DNA of 64,000 nt from Sphingomonas sp. (GTDB lineage Bacteria > Pseudomonadota > Alphaproteobacteria > Sphingomonadales > Sphingomonadaceae), in contig NZ_JAHBZI010000001.1 of assembly GCF_019635515.1 (NCBI RefSeq), forward strand, positions 806,001 through 870,000. The letters are read 5' to 3'. Position numbers and translations under genes: made by a program. Below are positions 10,356 through 18,071 of this stretch, one piece after another. The notes beneath the pieces are model-generated. The model ran no database searches. It was given only the letters and a program-made list of their open reading frames with translations, and had not been told where the DNA came from. Every line of letters starts with the position of its first letter. The stretch's first letter is position 1.

Positions 10356-11371
10356 GCTGCCTTTTTACGGCTGGAGGTGCGGATCGGTTCCTCCAGATAC
10401 GCGATCAAGCCGCGTTCGTAACGATTGAGATGATGCGTCGCGCGCGGCAGCGACAGATGTTCGCGGAACGCCGATTGCGCTTCCTTGTCCCTGGCGAGAT
10501 CGATCAGTCGCGGGTGGACATAGGATTTGCGGGCGATGGCGGGGGTGTTGCCGAGCGCCTCGGTGACCGGTTCGAGCATCGATTTGATGCCGATATGGGA
10601 GTCCGCGTCGGCCAATGCCTCGAAGGCGATGACGCTCGCGCCCCAGGTGCGGAAATGCTTGGCGGTGAAATCGTCGCCCATCGCCTCGCGGATGTAGCAA
10701 TTGACGTCGGTCGAGGTGACCGGATGCGCCTCGCCGTCCTCGTCGAGATAGCGGAACAGGTTCTGGCCGGGCAGATCCTGCATCTTCCTGACGAAGCGGC
10801 TGAGCGACCCGTCGGTGACGGTCATCACGCGCAGCTTGCCCGATTTGGCGCGGAACTGGAGCTTGAGGGTAGCGCCGCGAACCTTGGCGTGGCGCTTGCG
10901 CAAGGTGGTCGCGCCGAAGCTCTTATTCTCCTGCGCATAGGCTTCATTGCCGACGCGGATGCTGCCGCGATCGAGCAGGCGGACGACCGCGGCGACGGCC
11001 TTTTCCTTGCACAGCCCGCGCAGCTTCAAATCTTCCTCGACCCGGGCGCGCAGCCGGGGGAGGTGTTCACCGAAGGTGGCGCAGCGATCATATTTCGCCG
11101 CTTCCCGCGCCTCGCGGAAGCCGGGGTGGTAGCGATATTGCTTGCGGCCCCTGTCGTCCTTGCCCGTCGCCTGGATATGGCCGCGCGGATCGGGGCAGAA
11201 CCACGCGTCGGTATAAGCGGGTGGAAGGCCGACGGCGTTTAAACGGTCGATCTCGTCGCGATCGGTGATGCGGGCGCCGTCGGGATCGTAATAGCCCCAG
11301 CCATGGCGCACTTTCCTGCGGGTGATTCCGTGTTCGGAATCATCGACATAGACGATCTGGTTCTTGGCCAT
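10352..11371 (-). CDS. DNA topoisomerase IB
   Basis: A 339-aa protein of the poxvirus-like bacterial type IB topoisomerase family, which nicks one DNA strand through a 3'-phosphotyrosine and relaxes supercoils. The N-terminal domain holds GWGYYDPDG and PDPRGHIQATG. The catalytic domain shows GSIRVGNEAYAQ, GATTLRKRHA (Arg/Lys), KHFRTWGAS (Arg) and the probable nucleophile Tyr in ARKSYVHP near residue 295. Length is typical of the family. The gene overlaps mscS by 4 nt and has no gene upstream on its strand for about 36 nt, where the acyltransferase stop lies. Confidence 0.93.
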   Translation of the reverse strand: MAKNQIVYVDDSEHGITRRKVRHGWGYYDPDGARITDRDEIDRLNAVGLPPAYTDAWFCPDPRGHIQATGKDDRGRKQYRYHPGFREAREAAKYDRCATFGEHLPRLRARVEEDLKLRGLCKEKAVAAVVRLLDRGSIRVGNEAYAQENKSFGATTLRKRHAKVRGATLKLQFRAKSGKLRVMTVTDGSLSRFVRKMQDLPGQNLFRYLDEDGEAHPVTSTDVNCYIREAMGDDFTAKHFRTWGASVIAFEALADADSHIGIKSMLEPVTEALGNTPAIARKSYVHPRLIDLARDKEAQSAFREHLSLPRATHHLNRYERGLIAYLEEPIRTSSRKKAA

Positions 11372-11407
11372 CGGACTCCCTCGCGATTGCGGGGGAATGC
11401 GCGGGAG

Positions 11408-12475
11408 CTACGCGAGTTCCTCACGGCGGTGCGATGGCGGCCGCAGGGCGTTGATCCAGCGCTGCGCGGGACGCTCTATCCCGTGGTAGAGCGCGGCCGA
11501 GCTGGCCAGCACCAGCGCGAGATAGAAGGCGATCAGCGGCAGCGGGACGGCATGGTCATCCTCAATGAACGCCAGCTTGAACGCGAACCAGAGCAGGTAA
11601 TGGCCGAGATAGGTCGCGTAGCTGATCTCGCCGAGATAGTGGATCGCGCGGCTTTCGAGCAGGGAGCCGCGGGTGAGCGCGAGCGCGAGCAGCGCGGCGG
11701 CGAAGGCGGCGGGGACGGCGAAGGTTTCGGGCAGCAGGCCGAGGATGGTGCCGGCCGCAAGCGATACGGCCAGCGCGGCGCTGAGGATGGCGGGTACCCG
11801 CCATTGCTCGCGCCAGCGCAGCCACAACGCGGCGATGGCGGTGCCGCAGGTGAACTCGATGACGCAGCGGATCAGCCCCAACTGCGTGATTTCCTGACCC
11901 AGGGAAGTCGCACCGCGCAGCGCGAAGACGGCGTGGAGCAAGGTCAGCAGGGCGGTGATCGCGGCGAGGATCGCCAGCGCCGGCACGCGGCGCCAGTCGA
12001 TGGCGAGCGCGAGGAACGGGAAAACCAGATAGGCGCCGAGCTCGCATGATATCGACCAAGCCGGATCGTTCCAGGCGAGCGTATCGGTGAGGCCCCAATT
12101 CTGGAGCAGCACCACATGCAGCGGCAGTTCGGCGAAGGGAAAATGCGCGGTTTCGCGGCCGGTCGCCAGCATGGCCAGCGCCAGCGCCACCCCGAAGCCG
12201 AGCATAAAGACGTGCAGTGGCCAGATCCGCGCGACGCGGCGGCGCAGGAACTCGGGCACGGCGGCGAAGCCGCGCTCGCGGATGCGCGGGGCATAGCTCA
12301 TCCAGATGACGAAGCCCGAAAGCAGGAAGAAGAAATCGACCGCGAGATAGCCGTGGGCGAGGATGGCCATGCCGAGATCGGGCAGCCCGGCGATCGACGT
12401 GCGGATGTGGAACAGCACGACCAGCCAGGCGGCGATGCCGCGGACGCTGGTAAGCTGGCGCAGTTCGCCGCTCAT
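11408..12475 (-). CDS. Acyltransferase 3 family membrane protein
   Basis: A 355-aa multi-pass protein from the ATG at 12475, which overlaps the ligase stop codon (ATGA). It has the Acyl_transf_3 pattern: N-terminal LRQLTSVRGIAAWLVVLFHI with the family His, then about ten transmembrane helices and a late ISYATYLGHYLLW. Such enzymes transfer acetyl or other acyl groups onto surface polysaccharide sugars from the inner membrane. Tight coupling to an exosortase-type O-glycosylation ligase suggests that it decorates the same glycan. Confidence 0.88.
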   Translation of the reverse strand: MSGELRQLTSVRGIAAWLVVLFHIRTSIAGLPDLGMAILAHGYLAVDFFFLLSGFVIWMSYAPRIRERGFAAVPEFLRRRVARIWPLHVFMLGFGVALALAMLATGRETAHFPFAELPLHVVLLQNWGLTDTLAWNDPAWSISCELGAYLVFPFLALAIDWRRVPALAILAAITALLTLLHAVFALRGATSLGQEITQLGLIRCVIEFTCGTAIAALWLRWREQWRVPAILSAALAVSLAAGTILGLLPETFAVPAAFAAALLALALTRGSLLESRAIHYLGEISYATYLGHYLLWFAFKLAFIEDDHAVPLPLIAFYLALVLASSAALYHGIERPAQRWINALRPPSHRREELA

Positions 12476-13824
12476 GCCGTGGCGAGCTTCTGCTTGCGCA
12501 GCGGCCGCCACGAGGTTTCCTCACGCTTGCGGGCGCAATAGGTATCGAGCCCGATCTGCGCGCCGATCAGCATGTAGACGAACGGCTGGAAGGCGATGGC
12601 GATGAAGCAGCTGCCGAGCAGATAGATGATGTGCGCGCTTTGCAGCGCGCTTGCCAGCGGCGCGATCCATTGCTGGCCCTCTTCAGCCTTTTTGTAGCGC
12701 TGCCGCAGCACTTCCATCCGGAAGATGCCGACGATGTTGAGGATCAGCCAGATGGCGAGCCCCGGATAGCCCTGTTCGCCGAGCATCTCGAAATAGGAGC
12801 TGTGATAGGCGCGGGCCTTGTCGATCTCCCAGCTGCGCTTGATCGTCATATGGCCTTCGCCATCATCGACCATCGCGACCTTTTCGTAGCGGATCTGGTT
12901 CTGGCGATAGGTCTCGAAGCCGCCGCCCATCGGATGGTCTTTCGCGTAGGCCATCGTCCATTTCCACACCTCGATGCGGGTCGAGGCGGAGGCGTCGGCC
13001 TGATAGGTCTGGATCGTCTCCATGCGCTCGGTGAACGCCGAGGGCAGGAAGGGGATGGCGATCAGGCCCATCGTGGCGAGCCCGGCGAGATAGACGATGG
13101 GTCGCTTGAAATCGCGGATCATCAGGATCGCGAGCAGGCCGATGCAGAGCAGGCCGGTGCGCGTCGAGGTGCCGACCGGGATCAGCAGGCAGGCGAAGAC
13201 CAGCGCGTAGCAGAACGTCTTCACCCGCCAATCGGGCGCGAAGACGGTGCCGAATTTGGTGAACCACAGGATGATCGGGATGATCGCGATCGCCACCATC
13301 GAGATGGTCGAGCCCTCATAGAGACCCGAATTGTTGGTCACCATCAGGTTGAGTTCGCCATAGCCGCCGCCCGAGCCGAGCGTCTTGATCCCGCCGACGA
13401 TGATGATCGAGGCGGCCGAAAGGATCATGAACAGCAACAGGCTTTCGATGCGCAGCTTGGTGCGCAGCGTCAGCGGCAAGAAGGCGGCAAATGTCAGGGC
13501 CTTCCACACCCATTCCCATTTGTCCTTCGCCTCCATCGGGAAATCGGCGTGCATCGTGGTGTAGAAGCAATAGGCCAGCAGGACGAGGATCAGCCCCTGG
13601 CGCGGGGCGACGCGAACGTCGCGCTTGTCGTCGATCGCCAGCCAGCCCAGCACCGCCAATCCCACCGCGATCAGCGAGATCGGCACCGAATTGAGCAGGA
13701 TATAGGTCAGCCGCTGGGGCGAGACGATATCGATATAGGCATAAGCCAGCACGAACAGGAACGGGCGGCGGAAGCCCGTCGCGAACAGTGCGGCAAGGAA
13801 GGCGACGAAGACGAGATCACGCAC
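12472..13824 (-). CDS. O-antigen ligase-like protein, exosortase A-associated O-glycosylation ligase type
   Basis: A ~450-aa multi-pass protein. I choose the GTG at 13824 because the reading VRDLVFVAFLAALF is the usual start of this family, and the GTG overlaps the stop of the preceding small ORF by 8 nt. An ATG at 13884 would add 20 basic residues. About 10-12 helices flank a large periplasmic loop (ASASTRIEVWKWTMAYAKDHPMGGGFETY, cited in part as RIEVWKWTMA and HPMGGGFETY), characteristic of Wzy/WaaL ligases. The family is the putative O-glycosylation ligase found beside exosortase A genes. No exosortase is in the window. Confidence 0.85.
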   Translation of the reverse strand: MRDLVFVAFLAALFATGFRRPFLFVLAYAYIDIVSPQRLTYILLNSVPISLIAVGLAVLGWLAIDDKRDVRVAPRQGLILVLLAYCFYTTMHADFPMEAKDKWEWVWKALTFAAFLPLTLRTKLRIESLLLFMILSAASIIIVGGIKTLGSGGGYGELNLMVTNNSGLYEGSTISMVAIAIIPIILWFTKFGTVFAPDWRVKTFCYALVFACLLIPVGTSTRTGLLCIGLLAILMIRDFKRPIVYLAGLATMGLIAIPFLPSAFTERMETIQTYQADASASTRIEVWKWTMAYAKDHPMGGGFETYRQNQIRYEKVAMVDDGEGHMTIKRSWEIDKARAYHSSYFEMLGEQGYPGLAIWLILNIVGIFRMEVLRQRYKKAEEGQQWIAPLASALQSAHIIYLLGSCFIAIAFQPFVYMLIGAQIGLDTYCARKREETSWRPLRKQKLATA

Positions 13825-13966
13825 CGGGTTTGCCCCAGCGGTTCTTCTTCGGCGTGTCGCTGTCCTTGGGGCTCGCTTCGACATCCAGGTCGTCGCGGCG
13901 CATCAGCAGGAAGGCGGCGAGCAGCATCAGGCCGTGCGAGATCGCAAGCGATAGATTGTCGATCAT
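13817..13966 (-). CDS. Small membrane-associated ORF coupled to the ligase
   Basis: A 49-aa ORF from the ATG at 13966, preceded by GGGAGC. It starts MIDNLSLAISHG, has one hydrophobic helix (LMLLAAFLLM), then a charged tail ending PKKNRWGKPGA. Its TGA lies at 13819-13817 and the ligase GTG at 13824-13822, so the two overlap by 8 nt in different frames. This is strong evidence for translational coupling. I do not recognise the family. A role as a partner of the ligase is inference from position only. Confidence 0.6.
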   Translation of the reverse strand: MIDNLSLAISHGLMLLAAFLLMRRDDLDVEASPKDSDTPKKNRWGKPGA

Positions 13967-13995
13967 GCTCCCGTCTCTTGCTCGTGCCTAAGCCG

Positions 13996-14070
13996 TTCTC
14001 CCGCGAAAGCAGGAGTCCAGGGTTTCAAGCGATACGCCCGTGGCCCTGGGCTCCTGCTTTCGCAGGAGAA
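13996..14070. repeat. Intergenic inverted repeat (CTCCTGCNNNNGCAGGAG type)
   Basis: The left arm at 13996-14022 (TTCTCCCGCGAAAGCAGGAG, then TCCAGGG) is mirrored at 14044-14070 (CCCTGGGCTCCTGCTTTCGC, then AGGAGAA). It sits between the divergent small ORF/ligase operon and the glycosyltransferase gene. A second copy of the same family is at 39306-39381. Confidence 0.75.
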
Positions 14071-14145
14071 CAAGGTCGCCCATTTCTCTGTTCTACCGAG
14101 GGCCAGTTGACGCGCCGTTAAGGGCTCGCGTGCCAGAAGAATGCC

Positions 14146-15387
14146 ATGCGCATCCTCCATATTCTCGACCATGGCCTGCCGCTGCATAGCGGCTATACCT
14201 TTCGGACGCGTGCACTGCTCAAGGCGCAGATCGCGCGCGGCTGGGAAGTCGCGGCGGTGACCGGGCCCAGGCATGGCGATTACGACGCTGCCGACGAAGT
14301 GATCGACGGGCTGCAATTCTTCCGCACGCCGGCGGTCAACTCCCCGGTGCCGATTCTGGGCGAATGGCGCGAAGTGGCGCGGTTCGCGCGGCGCATCCGC
14401 AAGGTCGCCAAGGCGTTCAGGCCCGACATCCTCCACGCCCATTCGCCGGTGCTCGACGCGATGGCGGGGCAGCGCGCGGCCGACCGGCTCAAGCTGCCGT
14501 TCGTCTATGAAATCCGCGCTTTCTGGGAAGATGCGGCGGTCGGCAATGGGACAGGCAGCGAGGGCAATTGGAAATATAATCTGACCCGGGCGCTGGAGAC
14601 GCGCGCGGTGCGCAAGGCCGATGCGGTGGCGGTGATCTGCGAAGGGCTGCGCGGCGACCTCGGGCGGCGCGGGATCGATCCGCGCAAGATCTTCGTCTCG
14701 CCCAACGGCGTCGATCTCGACATGTTCGGCGAGCCGCTCGCCTATGATCAGGCGCTGGGCCGCGAACTCGGCGTCGAGGGCGGCGAAACGATCGGCTTTA
14801 TCGGCAGCTTCTACGATTATGAGGGGCTCGACGTCCTGATCGACGCGATGCCCGAACTGGTGCGGATGCGCCCCGACATGCATCTGATCCTGGTTGGTGG
14901 CGGTCCGTGCGAGGCGGCGCTCAAGGCGCGGGCGGCGGCATCGCCGGTGGCGGGGCGGATCAAGTTCATCGGCCGGGTGCCGCACCACGCGGTCGACCGC
15001 TATTACAGCCTGATCGACGTGCTGGTGTACCCGCGCAAAAAGATGCGGCTGACCGATCTGGTAACGCCGCTCAAGCCGCTCGAAGCGATGGCGCAGCGCA
15101 AGCTGGTCGCGGCATCCGATGTCGGCGGGCATCGCGAGCTGATCCGCGACGGCGATACCGGCACCCTGTTCAAGCCCGATGACGCCCATGCGCTGGCGCG
15201 GTCGGTGGCCGGTGTGTTCGGCGACCGCGACCATTGGGAGGCCCGGCGGGCGCGGGCGCGCAGCTTTGTCGAGATCGAGCGAAACTGGGCGGTGAACGTC
15301 GCCCGTTATGATTCCGTTTACCAAAAGCTCGCACAGTCGGCGGAGAAGAAACCCGCTTGGTCGCACAGGACAGTCGCAAAGGCATGA
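14146..15387 (+). CDS. Glycosyltransferase family 4, exosortase A-associated type
   Basis: A 413-aa GT-B enzyme. The N-terminus MRILHILDHGLPLHSGYTFR, with the following GPRHGD, is the signature of the exosortase A/PEP-CTERM-associated glycosyltransferase subfamily. The C-terminal donor-binding half has IGFIGSFYDYEGLDVLIDAMP and a nucleotide-sugar segment VYPRKKMRLTDLVTPLKPLEAMA (cited in part), including the acidic EAMA retaining-GT region. It transfers a sugar from a nucleotide donor in the cytoplasm during exopolysaccharide synthesis. It is divergent from the ligase operon, and its stop overlaps the start of the next gene (ATGA at 15384). Confidence 0.88.
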   Translation: MRILHILDHGLPLHSGYTFRTRALLKAQIARGWEVAAVTGPRHGDYDAADEVIDGLQFFRTPAVNSPVPILGEWREVARFARRIRKVAKAFRPDILHAHSPVLDAMAGQRAADRLKLPFVYEIRAFWEDAAVGNGTGSEGNWKYNLTRALETRAVRKADAVAVICEGLRGDLGRRGIDPRKIFVSPNGVDLDMFGEPLAYDQALGRELGVEGGETIGFIGSFYDYEGLDVLIDAMPELVRMRPDMHLILVGGGPCEAALKARAAASPVAGRIKFIGRVPHHAVDRYYSLIDVLVYPRKKMRLTDLVTPLKPLEAMAQRKLVAASDVGGHRELIRDGDTGTLFKPDDAHALARSVAGVFGDRDHWEARRARARSFVEIERNWAVNVARYDSVYQKLAQSAEKKPAWSHRTVAKA

Positions 15388-16241
15388 ATCTGCCGCTCGC
15401 CCCTCTGGCAGCAGCCGCACTCGGAACGGTCGCCGCGCTTGGCGTTCTCGTCATGCCCGTCGGCGTGCTCGAGTCGCTGGTGATGGATTCGGGGATCGCG
15501 GCGGTGGTGCAGGCGGCGGAGCCGCCGCTTGGCTTCACCGCGCGGGCGATGCTTGCCGGCGGCGCCGGCGGGCTTGCCGCGGTGCTCGGCTGGTTCATGG
15601 CGTTCATTGTCGTCGGTACCCGCAGCGTCAGCGTCGGCGAGACGACCGAACCGAGCGCGCCGCACATGCCGGTCATCCGCCGCGCCGATGCCCATCCCGA
15701 TGCGCCGCCGCGCGAGCCTCTGCTCGCCACCCGCGATCTCGGCACCCCGTTCCTTGAAGTCCGCGCCACCGCGAATGTCGAGGAAGCCGAGGATCTCGCG
15801 CCTGCGCCGCAGCCGATGCCCGAACCGCTGATCGAGCAGCCGCTGCCGCGCGATTTCAATCAGCCGCTGGCGGCGTTCGACCCCGATTCGATTCCGCAGG
15901 TGCCGCGCCCCAAGCCGGTGCCGCTGGCGCCGCTGCGCCGCACGCCGCGCCCGGCGGTGTTCGACGAGAGCGAGCGCTTCGAAGTCTTCGAGCTGACCCC
16001 GCCGGTGCGCCCCAAACCGGCGCCGGTCGCGCAGATGGCCATGCCCGCCGCGCCGCCGGTGCAGCCGATCGTCCGTCCCGAGACCGATGCTTCGGTGCAT
16101 GCGCTGCTGGAGCGGCTGGAGCGCGGCGTGGTCCGCAAGGGGCTGGCGACCGGCATGGAAACCGAAGCGCGTCCGCGCGACGCCGAGCGCGGGCTGGAGG
16201 ATGCCTTGGTCACGCTCCGTAACCTGGCGCGCCGCGCCTAA
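15384..16241 (+). CDS. Proline-rich membrane protein of unknown function
   Basis: A 285-aa protein from the ATG at 15384, which overlaps the glycosyltransferase stop and has AAAGG upstream. Two N-terminal transmembrane helices (LAAAALGTVAALGVLVM and AGGAGGLAAVLGWFMAF) are followed by a long cytosolic or periplasmic Pro/Arg/Glu-rich stretch and a short C-terminal helical segment (LERLERGVVRKGL, then LEDALVTLRNLARRA). I do not recognise a named family. Co-translation with the glycosyltransferase suggests a role in the same envelope process, by position only. It converges on the next gene with a 4-nt overlap. Confidence 0.75.
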   Translation: MNLPLAPLAAAALGTVAALGVLVMPVGVLESLVMDSGIAAVVQAAEPPLGFTARAMLAGGAGGLAAVLGWFMAFIVVGTRSVSVGETTEPSAPHMPVIRRADAHPDAPPREPLLATRDLGTPFLEVRATANVEEAEDLAPAPQPMPEPLIEQPLPRDFNQPLAAFDPDSIPQVPRPKPVPLAPLRRTPRPAVFDESERFEVFELTPPVRPKPAPVAQMAMPAAPPVQPIVRPETDASVHALLERLERGVVRKGLATGMETEARPRDAERGLEDALVTLRNLARRA

Positions 16242-16552
16242 CGCTCCTCCACCGTCAGGATTTCGAGCTCGACCGAGACGGCGCCATCGTCACGCGTAAC
16301 GCGCATTACCTGAAGATCGGCGACAAGGTGCCCGCGCAGCGCGAACTCGGCCTCGGGAAGCGCCGCGAGCCAGGCATCAAATTGCGGCGATGGCGCGCGC
16401 GCAAGGGTCATTGTGTGGCGGGTGCCCATGAAGGTGGCGCTCGCCCAGCGCTGGACCGTCGATTCCGCGATCGTGACGGCACAGCCCGCAACCGCCGCGC
16501 TGGCCTTGAGCGCGCGTTCGAGCAGCGTCGCGGCGTCGGGGCCCCGGCTCAT
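16238..16552 (-). CDS. Hypothetical protein coupled to a small DNA-binding-like ORF
   Basis: A 104-aa protein starting at the ATG at 16552, inside the stop of the upstream small ORF (ATGA). It has an Ala-rich helix, then a beta-rich middle (TVQRWASATFMGTRHTMTL) and an acidic C-terminus (VSVELEILTVEER). There are no membrane segments. The family is not recognised. Because it is co-translated with a helix-turn-helix-like 59-aa protein, the two probably act together. Confidence 0.65.
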   Translation of the reverse strand: MSRGPDAATLLERALKASAAVAGCAVTIAESTVQRWASATFMGTRHTMTLARAPSPQFDAWLAALPEAEFALRGHLVADLQVMRVTRDDGAVSVELEILTVEER

Positions 16553-16728
16553 CGGTCCGACTGCTCGGCGAGGAAGGCTTCCAGCCGTTTGGCCAGCGAA
16601 TCGCCCAGCTCGCGGCCCCGGCGCAGATCATGGACCAGCCGCGGATCGCGCGCTGCCAGCCGCCCGAACTTGCTCGGCGGCATCTGCGTCCGCCGCAAGA
16701 ATTTCTCGATCTTCCAATGCACCGACAT
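16549..16728 (-). CDS. Small helix-turn-helix-like protein (59 aa)
   Basis: An ORF from the ATG at 16728 to a TGA that overlaps the next start (ATGA). It reads MSVHWKIEKFLRRTQMPPSK, followed by FGRLAARDPRLVHDLRRGR and a C-terminal helix LAKRLEAFLAEQ. The helical pattern with a TQMPPSKFGRLA turn and Arg-rich recognition segment resembles a minimal HTH. It is divergent from an S24 repressor-like gene over a 90-bp region that holds direct and inverted repeats, so it could be a partner or target of that regulator. Confidence 0.6.
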   Translation of the reverse strand: MSVHWKIEKFLRRTQMPPSKFGRLAARDPRLVHDLRRGRELGDSLAKRLEAFLAEQSDR

Positions 16729-16775
16729 CGCGCCTGCTCCTCGATTCGCTTATCTATGATCATGATTTGTTCTCA

Positions 16776-16803
16776 TTTCCTACTTGTCTAGGAAAATTCC
16801 TAC
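16776..16803. promoter_or_regulatory. Candidate operator: repeated TTCCTAC boxes
   Basis: TTTCCTAC at 16776-16783 and ATTCCTAC at 16796-16803 are spaced 20 bp apart, about two helical turns. The second box is also the right arm of the inverted repeat TAGGAA-AA-TTCCTA at 16789-16802. The cluster lies between two divergent genes, immediately upstream of the S24 regulator, and fits an autoregulatory operator. Confidence 0.45.
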
Positions 16804-16818
16804 GGCTATAGACCGATC

Positions 16819-17439
16819 GTGGAACCGGACGCGCAACGAGCCGCCTTTGCGGCGCTGATGGAGCGGCAGGGGCGGAGCTTTGCCGAGCTGTCGCGGGTGA
16901 TCGGGCGCAACGCCGCCTATCTGCAGCAATATCTGAAGCGCGGGACGCCGCGGGTACTGGCCGAGGCCGATCGCGGGCGGCTGGCGCGCTATATGGGCGT
17001 GCCCGAAGCGGCTTTGGGCGGGCGCGGGGCGGACAATGCGATCGAGATCGCGCGGATCGACGTGCGGGCGTCGGCGGGGCCGGGGGGGCTGGTCGATGAA
17101 GAGGCGCGGCGCCAGCCGGGGATGTTCCCGCCAGCGATGCTGCGCCAATTGGGCGTGCGGCCCGGCGCGGCTTCGATGATCGCGGTGCAGGGCGATTCGA
17201 TGTCGCCGCTACTGGAGGATGGCGACGAAATCCTCGTCGATGGCGATCAGCGCGTGGTGCGCGGGTGCGGCGGGGTGTTCGTATTGCGGCTCGATGGCGA
17301 GCTGATCGTCAAGCGCCTGCGCCCGGCGGTGGGTGGGATCGAAGTGGTGAGCGACAATCCGGCCTATCCGATGCGCTTTGTCCGCGCCGGGGAGATCGAG
17401 GTGCTCGGGCGGGTGGCGTGGCTGGGGCGGGCGCTTTGA
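16819..17439 (+). CDS. S24 family LexA/CI-like transcriptional repressor
   Basis: A 206-aa protein with a GTG start at 16819. The N-terminal ~65 residues form a helix-turn-helix (SFAELSRVIGRNAAYLQQYL). The C-terminal half is an S24 domain with the catalytic Ser in VQGDSMSPLLEDGD and the catalytic Lys in GELIVKRLRP, so a self-cleavage dyad is present. Such proteins are cytoplasmic repressors inactivated under DNA damage or acting constitutively. No phage genes are nearby. It is divergent from a small HTH-like ORF pair, with repeats between them that probably bind it. Confidence 0.85.
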   Translation: MEPDAQRAAFAALMERQGRSFAELSRVIGRNAAYLQQYLKRGTPRVLAEADRGRLARYMGVPEAALGGRGADNAIEIARIDVRASAGPGGLVDEEARRQPGMFPPAMLRQLGVRPGAASMIAVQGDSMSPLLEDGDEILVDGDQRVVRGCGGVFVLRLDGELIVKRLRPAVGGIEVVSDNPAYPMRFVRAGEIEVLGRVAWLGRAL

Positions 17440-17475
17440 ACATGCCGTCATCCCGCCGGGGTGACGGCTACGGTG

Positions 17476-17652
17476 TCAGCCCCTCCGCCGGTCCACCAGC
17501 CACACGAGCAGAAGCCCGGCCAGCCCGGCGCCGAGCCCGGCCAGGAACCCCAGCGAGGGTTCGCCCTTCGCCGCGCCGGCGATGACGCCGACGATCAGCG
17601 CGATCGCGAGAAGGAAGCCGCCGGCCATCGGGGTGCGTGATGCGTTTGCCAT
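17476..17652 (-). CDS. Small glycine-rich membrane protein (58 aa)
   Basis: The ATG at 17652 (MANASRTPMAGG) has AAAGG upstream; an ATG at 17688 would add 12 Arg-rich residues. Two hydrophobic helices (GFLLAIALIVGVIAG and FLAGLGAGLAGLLLVWLV) are separated by a short KGEPS loop, with a basic C-terminus DRRRG. The function is unknown; it is probably an inner-membrane hairpin. It converges on the S24 regulator gene. Confidence 0.6.
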   Translation of the reverse strand: MANASRTPMAGGFLLAIALIVGVIAGAAKGEPSLGFLAGLGAGLAGLLLVWLVDRRRG

Positions 17653-17759
17653 TGCGGGCCTTTGCCACGGCCTGCGGCCCGGCGCCACAATTGATGGTTT
17701 AGACTTGCTTCACCGTATTGCTCCGCGAAGGCTTCAGCTTCGCATGCCTATTGCGGTGT

Positions 17760-18002
17760 ATGGATTTCTACGAGCCCCGCGCGAACGCCGGCCCCACACT
17801 TCCCTATCTCGCCGACGCGCTGCAGGTGGCGGACGCGACCCAGCTCATCGCAAGCTTCGGCGACAATGCCGGCTGCGAAGCCGCGGCCCGGGCGGACCAT
17901 TACCGCGATCTTGGCAATGCCATCAATTTCTGCCGCTGGCGCCAGATCGAGCGGCTGATCGTGCTGCTTTCGATCGGGCGCGCGGTGGGCACCGTTCACT
18001 AA
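17760..18002 (+). CDS. Small conserved-looking hypothetical protein (80 aa)
   Basis: From the ATG at 17760 (MDFYEPRANAGP). An in-frame start at 17718 would add 14 residues but reads as non-coding. It is soluble, with an acidic-basic helical layout and a C-terminal CRWRQIERLIVLLSIGRAVGT. I do not recognise the family; the pattern of short helices and one Cys gives no clear function. A 10-bp palindrome TAAGCGCTTA (18041-18050) lies downstream, before the permease gene. Confidence 0.55.
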   Translation: MDFYEPRANAGPTLPYLADALQVADATQLIASFGDNAGCEAAARADHYRDLGNAINFCRWRQIERLIVLLSIGRAVGTVH

Positions 18003-18071
18003 GTTCCATAGGGTTCGGACCCGAAACCACCCTTACGAGTTAAGCGCTTACGCTCCACTCGTGAGGTTCGA

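Noticed and set aside
18041-18050. Palindrome TAAGCGCTTA before the SLC13 permease as an operator
   Set aside because: Only 10 bp, with partial outer symmetry; could occur by chance and no regulator is adjacent.
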